Shown in pieces: positions 15,736 to 23,436 of a stretch of 23,436 nt of DNA. Below the pieces are notes generated by a model. It saw nothing but the letters and a program-made list of their open reading frames with translations. It did not search any database and was not told where the DNA came from. Location of the stretch: the NCBI GenBank assembly GCA_050247255.1, contig JBFWUM010000057.1, forward strand, positions 1-23,436, in the 5' to 3' direction. A program made the translations under genes and the position numbers. The number at the start of each line of letters is the position of its first letter. Within the stretch, counting starts at the first letter, position 1. This DNA comes from JBFWUM01 sp050247255. Its GTDB lineage: Bacteria > Acidobacteriota > Vicinamibacteria > Vicinamibacterales > UBA2999.

Positions 15736-16653
15736 CTACCACCAGAGCCGCAGGCCGACGACGAGCCGGCGCCGCCCGACGGACTCGTCAGTCGCGCGCC
15801 GGAGGTCTCCCGTGCCAAAAAGCGCCCGGTTCCACGTCACGCCGACATACGGCGCGAACTCGCGCTTGAACTCGTAGCGCAGCCGGATGCCCGCGTCGAT
15901 CTGGCTGAGGCCGGCGCCCAACTGCCGCGCCCTGTCTGCCTTGCCGTAGGCGTCCAGTTCGACGACGGGCTGGAGGATCAGGCGATTCGTCAGCAGCAGG
16001 TCGTACTCCGTTTCGAGACGGACGTGCGTGCGGCCGCCCGCGCCGACATATGCCGTGGCCTCGACGGCGAACCAGTACGGCGCCAGGCCCTGCAGCCCCA
16101 CGGCAGCCCACGTCTGCGGCGAGCCGGGGCGCACGTCCTGACGGACGCCGGCGACGGCCGTCCACCAGCGGCTGATCGACCGTCCATAGAGCAGCTCGGT
16201 CCGCGCGGATTCCAGTCGCGACCGCTGGCTGTCGCCACCGAAGCGGAACCAGAGTCGGTCGAGGTCCGTGCCGATCCAGCCCTTCGTGTCCCAGCGCACG
16301 CCGTCGTCGCCGGATGGCAGCTCCAGGTGGTCGGCGAGGACGAAGTAGTTGACGCGGTTGTCGAGCATCGCGTGGTACCCGACATCGGGAAACGCGACGG
16401 AACGGTCGGCGTCGGTCAGCGGACGGATGAACGCCGGCAGCGGGGCCGCAGCGCCGGCGGTCGATGCGGGCGACGCTGCGGACTCGTGGTCGTGGTCGGC
16501 GTGCGCATCAGGCGCGGCCGGCGACGGCGGAGCCTGTGGCGCCGGCGACTGGCGGGCGCCGTGGTCGTGCGGCGCGGGTGCGGCCTGTGCGTAGGCCAGC
16601 GATGCCGAGATCGAGAGCGCGAGCGTGGTGAGCAGGCCGAGCGCGCGCGTCAT
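15736..16653 (-). CDS. copB: Copper resistance outer-membrane protein CopB/PcoB
   Basis: Outer-membrane protein of the Cop/Pco copper-resistance system, working with the multicopper oxidase encoded just upstream. It has 305 residues. The signal peptide is LLTTLALSISASLAYA. A mobile His-rich, Ala/Pro-rich stretch follows (APHDHGAR, DAHADHDHES, residues about 28-60), typical of CopB N-termini. The CopB barrel begins near residue 85 with NRVNYFVLADHLE and continues through DTKGWIGTDLDRLWFRFGG, ELLYGRSISRWWTAVAGVR, FAVEATAYVG and RLETEYDLLLTNRLILQP. It ends in LVVGLRLWW, a terminal aromatic. The ATG start overlaps the oxidase stop (ATGA). It converges on the antitoxin-like gene. High confidence in family. 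Confidence 0.93.
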   Translation of the reverse strand: MTRALGLLTTLALSISASLAYAQAAPAPHDHGARQSPAPQAPPSPAAPDAHADHDHESAASPASTAGAAAPLPAFIRPLTDADRSVAFPDVGYHAMLDNRVNYFVLADHLELPSGDDGVRWDTKGWIGTDLDRLWFRFGGDSQRSRLESARTELLYGRSISRWWTAVAGVRQDVRPGSPQTWAAVGLQGLAPYWFAVEATAYVGAGGRTHVRLETEYDLLLTNRLILQPVVELDAYGKADRARQLGAGLSQIDAGIRLRYEFKREFAPYVGVTWNRALFGTGDLRRATDESVGRRRLVVGLRLWW

Positions 16654-18446
16654 GACCGTGCGCCTTCGTCGACGCGGATCTCGCGGAACATCCCGGCGTC
16701 CATGTGGAACAGCAGGTGGCAGTGGAACGCCCAGCGACCCAGCGCGTCGGCCGTGACGCGGAACGTGCGGCGGCTGCCGGGTGGCATATCGATGGTGTGC
16801 TTGCGCACGAGGAACCGGCCCTGCTCGTCATCGAGGTCGCTCCAGAGGCCGTGCAGATGCACGGGGTGCGTCATCATCGTGTCGTTTACGAGCACGAACC
16901 GCACGCGCTCGCCGTAGGTCAGCGGCACGACCGGCGCGCGTGACGCCTTCACGCCATCGAACGACCACGCGAAGCGGGCCATGTGCCCGGTCAGGTGCAG
17001 CTCGATCGTGCGCGACGGTTCGCGGTCGTCCACCGGAGGCGCGACGCTCCGCAGGTCGGCGTAGGTGAGTACGCGCCGTCCATTGCCGCGCAGGCCGATG
17101 CCCGGGTCGTCGAGCTTCGCCACTGGGGCCATCGTCTGCATGTCCACCAGCGGGTTGCCGCGTTCGGTGGCCGGGTGGACGAGTGCTGCGACCGCTGCGA
17201 CTGGCGCGGCCGGCGCTCCATGTCCGGCGTGTTCGTCCGATGCCGGAGCGCCGTGGCCCGCATGTGGGTCAGGGGTCGCGCTTGCTGCGGGTGACGCATG
17301 GCCCGCGTGGCCGGCGCCGCCGTGGCCCATGTCGGCCATCGTCAGCACCGCGCGAGGATCGAGCGGTGGTACCGCGGCGGCCAGGCCCGGCGCGGTTGCC
17401 AGCGTGCCGGCGGCGTACCCCGTCCGGTCGTATGCCTGCGCGAACACGGTGTAGGCCTCCTGCTCGCGTGGCTCAACGATGACGTCGTACGTCTCGGCGA
17501 CGGCGATCCGGAACTCGTCGACGTCCACCGGCCGCACGGGCAGGCCGTCGGCGGCGACCACCGTCATGCGGAGTCCGGGAATCCGCACGTCGAAGTAGGT
17601 CATCGCCGACGCGTTGATGAACCGCAGGCGCACGCGCTCGCCCGGCGTGAAGAGGCCCGTCCAGTTGGCGGCGGGCGGGCGGCCGTTGACCAGGTACGTG
17701 TAGGTGTAGCCGGTCACGTCCGCCAGGTCGGTCGCGCCCATGCGCATCTCGCCCCAGGCGCGGCGTTCTGCGAGCGTGGCGCCGAGGCCGTTCCGCCGTG
17801 CGTCCTGCACGAACGTGCCGAGCGTGCGCTGGCGGAAGTTGTAGTAGCTCGACTGCTTCTTGAGCCGCCCCCAGGTGCGGGCCGGGTTCTCGTCGCTCCA
17901 GTCCGAGAGCACGATCACGTGCTCCCGGTCGGCGTGCACGGGCTCCGCCGCGCGCGGCTCGATCACGATCGGGCCGTAGAGGCCAAGCGGTTCCTGAAAG
18001 CCGGAGTGGCTGTGGTACCAGAACGTACCGCTCTGGCGGACGGGGAAGCGGTACTCGAACGTGCCGCCGGCCGGAATGCCGTGGAAGCTCAGGCCCGGCA
18101 CGCCGTCCATGTTCGCGGGCAGCACGAGCCCGTGCCAGTGGATCGACGCTTCCTCATCGAGCGTGTTCCGCACGCGCAGCGTCACCGTGTCGCCCTCGCG
18201 CCAGCGCAGCAGCGGGCCCGGCAGCGAGCCGTTCACGGTGGTGGCGGTGCGGGTACGGCCCGTCAGGTTCACCGTGGTCTCGTTGATGGCGAGGTCGAAC
18301 GTCTGGCCGGAGAGATCGCCGGGGGCGACGCCCGCGGGCGGCTGCGCCCAGGCGGTGCGCCCGACGGCGCCGAGGCCGGCGGCGGCGCTGCCCATCGCGA
18401 GGCCGCGTACGAAGGTCCGTCGTGAGAGGGGTGTCATCGCAGGCAT
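16650..18446 (-). CDS. pcoA: Tat-exported multicopper oxidase CopA/PcoA (copper resistance)
   Basis: Periplasmic multicopper oxidase that oxidises Cu(I) and protects the periplasm. It has 598 residues; an in-frame ATG 9 nt later (18437) is an equally good start. A twin-arginine signal, SRRTFVRG at 8-15, precedes a hydrophobic Ala/Gly run to AWAQ, so it is exported folded. Copper sites: HWHG 103-106, HSH 145-147, HPVHLHG from 527, and HCHLLFHMDAGM with His575, Cys576, His577, His581 and Met586 (type 1 and type 2/3 ligands). A Gly/His/Met-rich insert at about 370-415 (MADMGHGGAGHAGHA, DPHAGHGAP, DEHAGHGAP) resembles the copper-storing repeats of Pseudomonas CopA. The start directly abuts the ATPase stop and its stop overlaps copB, so the three form one unit. 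Confidence 0.95.
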   Translation of the reverse strand: MPAMTPLSRRTFVRGLAMGSAAAGLGAVGRTAWAQPPAGVAPGDLSGQTFDLAINETTVNLTGRTRTATTVNGSLPGPLLRWREGDTVTLRVRNTLDEEASIHWHGLVLPANMDGVPGLSFHGIPAGGTFEYRFPVRQSGTFWYHSHSGFQEPLGLYGPIVIEPRAAEPVHADREHVIVLSDWSDENPARTWGRLKKQSSYYNFRQRTLGTFVQDARRNGLGATLAERRAWGEMRMGATDLADVTGYTYTYLVNGRPPAANWTGLFTPGERVRLRFINASAMTYFDVRIPGLRMTVVAADGLPVRPVDVDEFRIAVAETYDVIVEPREQEAYTVFAQAYDRTGYAAGTLATAPGLAAAVPPLDPRAVLTMADMGHGGAGHAGHASPAASATPDPHAGHGAPASDEHAGHGAPAAPVAAVAALVHPATERGNPLVDMQTMAPVAKLDDPGIGLRGNGRRVLTYADLRSVAPPVDDREPSRTIELHLTGHMARFAWSFDGVKASRAPVVPLTYGERVRFVLVNDTMMTHPVHLHGLWSDLDDEQGRFLVRKHTIDMPPGSRRTFRVTADALGRWAFHCHLLFHMDAGMFREIRVDEGARS

Positions 18447-20885
<2,439 letters not shown>

Positions 20886-20894
20886 CGGGTGGTG

Positions 20895-20900
20895 CCTCCT
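20895..20900 (-). promoter_or_regulatory. Strong Shine-Dalgarno (AGGAGG) fixing the copper ATPase start
   Basis: AGGAGG on the minus strand lies 9 nt before the ATG at 20885, the strongest ribosome-binding site in the copper block. It excludes the longer reading that starts at 20933. Confidence 0.8.
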
Positions 20901-20931
20901 CTGCCCCGTAGAACGCACCGGGGCCGGATTC

Positions 20932-20937
20932 ATTACA
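20932..20937 (-). promoter_or_regulatory. Candidate -10 (TGTAAT) for the copper unit
   Basis: TGTAAT on the minus strand matches TATAAT at 5 of 6 bases and would give a leader of about 40 nt before the ATG at 20885. The -35 position at 17 nt (GAAAAC, 20955-20960) is poor, so an activator or readthrough from the cobalamin-binding gene, 78 bp upstream, is as likely. Confidence 0.3.
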
Positions 20938-20963
20938 CGGGGCGCACGCTCAGCGTTTTCCGT

Positions 20964-21782
20964 TTATCCCACCGTCTCCGAGGGTTCCTGCTCCCATCGG
21001 GTCAGCATCTCCGGCACGGCATGGATGTCGGTCGTCAACTCCAGCCCGGGGATCGAGGTCACGTGGCCCAGCTTCACCGCGTTGCCGCCGGCGATGATCC
21101 TGATGCGGCCGCCGGGACCCGGGAGAGCCCGGACGCGTTCGACGATCGCTTGCGCGCCGCGCGACTGCTCGGCCATGGCGATGGAGATGAGCAGCATCCG
21201 GGGCTGCAGCGTCTGGATGACGGCGGCAAACTCGTCCGGCCGTGGGGCGGGGTCCAGCACCCGGCCGTGCACACCCTTCGAGAGCAGCCACAGCCGCAGC
21301 ACGTGAATGCCCAGCGTGTGCCGATTGCCCGGCGCGTTCATCAGCAGCGCATCAACCGGCCCTGACGCCACCCGCGCAGCATCCGGATCCGCGTGCAGCC
21401 GGGCCTCCACGAGCTTCACGACTTCCTCGCAGAACATCGAGAACCGGTGTTCCTCGGCGACGGAGATCACGGCCCGTCGCCAGTCCTCGCCGATCTCGTA
21501 CAGCAGCGGCGCGATGATGCCCAGCAGGACATCGACGGCGCGAATCTGGGCGGTCGTGGCATCGTCCAGCGCCCGTGCGGCGGCTTCAACGTCGTTCTGG
21601 TGACCCGCCTCGGAGAGCGATGTCTGGATGCGCTGCAGCACCCGCGCGTGTTGCATTTCGCGATCCGTGATCGTGAACACGTTCTCGGCGCAGCTGTCGC
21701 AGATTCCGTGCGTGAGGGCCAGTAAGTCGAAGGGCGGCCGCTCGCCCTGGAACTCCTGACAGTACGAACACCAGCTCAGCAT
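20964..21782 (-). CDS. Cobalamin-binding protein with CarH-like W-x9-EH signature and Cys4 N-terminus
   Basis: A 272-residue cytosolic protein, no signal. Residues 1-35 hold a zinc-ribbon-like pattern: Cys5-x2-Cys8 (SWCSYCQEF) and Cys28-x2-Cys31 (THGICDSC). Residues about 40-130 form the helical B12 cap domain with Trp101, Val108, Glu111 and His112 (DWRRAVISVAEEH), the W-x9-EH pattern that surrounds the adenosyl group in CarH/LitR photoreceptors. Residues about 143-260 form the B12 Rossmann domain, with NRHTLG in place of (D/E)xHxxG (His155 as lower ligand) and LLISIAMAEQ. There is no MerR helix-turn-helix, so it must act through a partner. In CarH a His follows the Trp and caps after light; here it is Arg102 (residue recalled from literature). 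The start overlaps the haem-oxygenase-like gene by 7 bp; longer in-frame reading is shadow. Light sensing is inference. Confidence 0.82.
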   Translation of the reverse strand: MLSWCSYCQEFQGERPPFDLLALTHGICDSCAENVFTITDREMQHARVLQRIQTSLSEAGHQNDVEAAARALDDATTAQIRAVDVLLGIIAPLLYEIGEDWRRAVISVAEEHRFSMFCEEVVKLVEARLHADPDAARVASGPVDALLMNAPGNRHTLGIHVLRLWLLSKGVHGRVLDPAPRPDEFAAVIQTLQPRMLLISIAMAEQSRGAQAIVERVRALPGPGGRIRIIAGGNAVKLGHVTSIPGLELTTDIHAVPEMLTRWEQEPSETVG

Positions 21783-23053
21783 GATGACGTTCCCGTCGTG
21801 GCATCGAGTGCGTCGAGTGATGCGAGGAAGGTGTTGACGCCGGCAATCCACTCGGGCCCGAAACGCGCCGGGTCGGTCAGCCAGCCGCGTGTCGACGCGA
21901 GTGCCCCCTGCACCCCCGCGCGTTCGTCGACCCATGCCGAGGCGAGCAGGGACGCGGCCGACGGCACCGTGAAGCCGCTGCAGGCCTGGAGCTGCCGCTC
22001 GCCGCGCTCGACGAGCTCGGACAGCGTCGTGCCGCCCGGGAGCGCCTCGCGTTCGCCGCGCAGCCCGGAGAGAAAGCGGTCGAAGCCCGCGGCCGCGCCG
22101 GCCCCGCCAGCGGCTTCCTCGGCGCAGAGCCGCGCGATGCACTGCAGGTGTGTCTCGAGAATCACCGTGGGAATGCCGCGGCTCGCCAGCACCGACCGCA
22201 GCCAGTCGAGGCTCTTCGTGGCGCGCTCCTCGGGGGCTCCGGCCAGCGTGTACAGCCAGCAACTGTCGCTGCTGGTGAAGCGTCGGCCGCGCTCGCCGAA
22301 CCGGAGCTCCAGATACGGGTACCGCTCCCAGGCCGCCTTGCCGGCGCGGAGCGCACGCTCGACCTCGCGCGGATCCTGGGGAACGGCGTGGTCGCCCGCC
22401 TCGAAGTTGATGGCCGCACTGTGCTGCGTCAGGCTCGATTCGTCGTAGGGATACAGGGCCGCGCAGATGCGGTCGAATCCCTCAAAACAGCGGACGGCGG
22501 CGGCGACGATCTGGCCGGCTTCGGCCTCGTCGCATTCGAGTGTGTTCAGGCTGTCCGTGAACGCCTTCCAGTGTGCGGCCGTGCGGCGTCCGTAGCAGCC
22601 CCAGTAGGAGAGCGTCGCTTCCGGCACACCAAGGGACCGCGCATACGCCGGCCGCAGCACGATGGCGCCCCCTTGGGATCCCTCGAGCACGTAGAGCACG
22701 CCGAGCAGCGTCAGCGGGTTGTCCGCATCCCGGAGGATTCCGGCCCCGCACCCGAGTGCGTGCTCCATGGCCGGCGCGATGCTCGGGACGGCGGGCCCGC
22801 CCACTCGTTCGAGGTCCGCCGCCAGGAGGGGAGTCTTGTCCGGAACGCGGGCGAGAGTCGTCAGACGGGTGTCGGCTGTCTGCGTGAGCGCCCGTTCGAC
22901 GACGGCATGGACGATGGCGAAGGCGCGCAGCAGGCCGACCGCCGACGTAGCGGGCAGCGTGCCGGCCTGGAGCGCCTGGAAGAACGGCTGCCTGTCGAGC
23001 CGGGTGTGGAGCTCGGCGGTGCCCACCGTGAGTCGCTGGCCCAGACTCGTCAT
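21776..23053 (-). CDS. Haem-oxygenase-like protein with an unassigned C-terminal half
   Basis: A 425-residue cytosolic protein. Residues 1 to about 205 look like biliverdin-producing bacterial haem oxygenase: an N-terminal helix with His16 (TAELHTRLD) at the place of the haem ligand, and a distal-helix-like VLYVLEGSQGGAIVL (about 119-133), reminiscent of YVLEGSTLGG in phytochrome-associated oxygenases. HW near 161 and a helical bundle follow. Residues about 220-425 are an additional domain I do not recognise, with RYPYLELRFGERGRRFTSSD (about 244-263) and a WLRSVLASRGIPTVILETHL segment (about 284-303). Full oxygenases are about 200 residues, so the fusion is real. Catalysis is unproven; the fold may serve binding only. 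The stop overlaps the cobalamin-protein start, indicating a co-expressed pair. Confidence 0.75.
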   Translation of the reverse strand: MTSLGQRLTVGTAELHTRLDRQPFFQALQAGTLPATSAVGLLRAFAIVHAVVERALTQTADTRLTTLARVPDKTPLLAADLERVGGPAVPSIAPAMEHALGCGAGILRDADNPLTLLGVLYVLEGSQGGAIVLRPAYARSLGVPEATLSYWGCYGRRTAAHWKAFTDSLNTLECDEAEAGQIVAAAVRCFEGFDRICAALYPYDESSLTQHSAAINFEAGDHAVPQDPREVERALRAGKAAWERYPYLELRFGERGRRFTSSDSCWLYTLAGAPEERATKSLDWLRSVLASRGIPTVILETHLQCIARLCAEEAAGGAGAAAGFDRFLSGLRGEREALPGGTTLSELVERGERQLQACSGFTVPSAASLLASAWVDERAGVQGALASTRGWLTDPARFGPEWIAGVNTFLASLDALDATTGTSSC

Positions 23054-23064
23054 GCGTGACGTCG

Positions 23065-23070
23065 ACTATA
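23065..23070 (-). promoter_or_regulatory. Putative -10 element (TATAGT) for the haem-oxygenase/B12 pair
   Basis: TATAGT on the minus strand matches TATAAT at 5 of 6 bases and ends 11 nt before the ATG at 23053, implying a leader of only about 3-5 nt. No good -35 at 17 nt and no Shine-Dalgarno are seen, in line with near-leaderless starts elsewhere in the window. Confidence 0.45.
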
Positions 23071-23121
23071 CGCGGCACCGCGTCCTCTCCGCGTCGAGTC
23101 CCGGCCGCCCGCCGGCGCACG

Positions 23122-23325
23122 TCAGTGCTTGTGTTCGTCCGCCTTGGGCGCGGTCGCGGCGCCGCCCTGCATCTTCTCCTTCATCTTCTCCATGCCGGCC
23201 TCGCACGTGTTGAAGTGCGCCTGTACCGCAGCCAGCGCCCGCTCGGCGTCGGCGAGGGCGGCCGTCGCAGCCGCCGGCGTCCCGGCCGTTCTGGCCTCGC
23301 GGACCTTGGCTGTGTCAGCGGCCAA
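23122..23325 (-). CDS. Small Lys/His-tailed protein of unknown function, start uncertain
   Basis: A 67-residue reading frame from a TTG codon; an in-frame stop (near 23358) allows at most ten more residues. The sequence is Ala/Glu/Lys-rich and helical (DAERALAAVQAHF, CEAGMEKMKEKMQGG), with one Cys, three Met and a charged tail ending DEHKH. Neither the TTG nor any nearby codon has a clear Shine-Dalgarno, and no signal peptide can be formed. It may be a truncated or frameshifted remnant of a longer exported Met/His protein. It lies 68 bp upstream of the haem-oxygenase gene on the same strand. I do not assign a function. Confidence 0.4.
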   Translation of the reverse strand: MAADTAKVREARTAGTPAAATAALADAERALAAVQAHFNTCEAGMEKMKEKMQGGAATAPKADEHKH

Positions 23326-23355
23326 GGAGCCAAGGAGCGCATAACGGCGGTTCCG

Positions 23356-23377
23356 TTAACGGGCGGAAGCCCGCTAA
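23356..23377 (-). other. 9-bp hairpin upstream of the small Lys/His-tailed ORF
   Basis: On the minus strand TTAGCGGGC, a TTCC loop and GCCCGTTAA pair over nine positions, with one G-U wobble in RNA. There is no T-run after it, so it is not an obvious terminator. It could be a terminator-like end of an upstream gene outside the window, or a 5' structural element. Confidence 0.35.
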
Positions 23378-23436
23378 TATCGCCTATCGTCTCCGGCGAC
23401 TATGCCGCCTTCGTCGAGAAGCGGGCACCGGACGCC

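Noticed and set aside
17298..18425. 375-residue plus-strand open frame
   Set aside because: Antisense to the multicopper oxidase, whose copper ligands and Tat signal are unmistakable.
20886..20933. Longer start for the copper ATPase
   Set aside because: No ribosome-binding site there, while AGGAGG is correctly spaced before 20885.
21783..22262. Long N-terminal extension of the cobalamin-binding protein
   Set aside because: It runs inside the haem-oxygenase-like gene in another frame and is Arg-rich; the protein starts at 21782, just before the Cys4 segment.
23356..23377. Hairpin considered as an integron attC or attachment site
   Set aside because: The GTTRRRY core does not fit (GTTAACG) and no integrase or cassette structure is present.
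23402..23436. Possible plus-strand gene start (ATG) at the right edge with TATCGT upstream
   Set aside because: Only 11 codons are visible, the TATCGT is 11 nt away, and there is no Shine-Dalgarno; too little to call.

Overview
This window is a dense, GC-rich metal-handling island. Genes abut or overlap by 4-13 bp, and most products are envelope proteins of a Gram-negative cell: RND efflux, outer-membrane barrels, Tat and Sec signals, and c-type haem. The taxon cannot be fixed from sequence alone. High GC, translational coupling and several apparently leaderless promoters (TANNNT about 6-7 nt before a start codon) would suit an Acidobacteriota (Vicinamibacteria-like) or similar soil lineage, but this is a low-confidence guess. 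No tRNA, rRNA, CRISPR array, transposase or integrase was seen, and no gap between genes exceeds 300 bases.

Plus strand, 3-2695: the 3' part of a TolC-type outer-membrane factor, cut by the window edge, is followed by an RND adaptor carrying an extra C-terminal cupredoxin domain. Plus strand, 2739-12482: a second metal-efflux operon starts with a small Cys-rich exported protein. It continues with a complete TolC / adaptor / CzcA-type RND pump set, a P1B-2 (Zn/Cd/Pb-type) ATPase and an unassigned exported, probably outer-membrane, protein. Motifs in the pump and ATPase point to divalent cations. Plus strand, 12584-15278: a separately promoted operon encodes a porin-like barrel, a small exported protein with a full CuA ligand set, and a di-haem DHOR/DUF1111 oxidoreductase. 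This looks like a periplasmic redox module. It is followed by a short decayed copy of the unassigned outer-membrane gene and an orphan antitoxin-like gene.

Minus strand, 23053-15736: a copper block reads leftwards as Cu(I) P1B-1 ATPase, Tat-exported multicopper oxidase and CopB/PcoB outer-membrane protein. Just upstream, reading towards it, is an overlapping pair: a haem-oxygenase-like protein with an unassigned C-terminal half, and a cobalamin-binding protein. The latter keeps the W-x9-EH signature of CarH-type photoreceptors, but has a Cys4 N-terminus in place of a DNA-binding domain. This pair is the most novel-looking part of the window. At the right edge there is a small Lys/His-tailed ORF and a hairpin.

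Working model (inference): the plus strand exports divalent ions across both membranes. The minus strand pumps Cu(I) to the periplasm, oxidises it and handles it at the outer membrane. The haem-oxygenase/B12 pair may be a tetrapyrrole- or light-responsive switch placed beside the copper genes.
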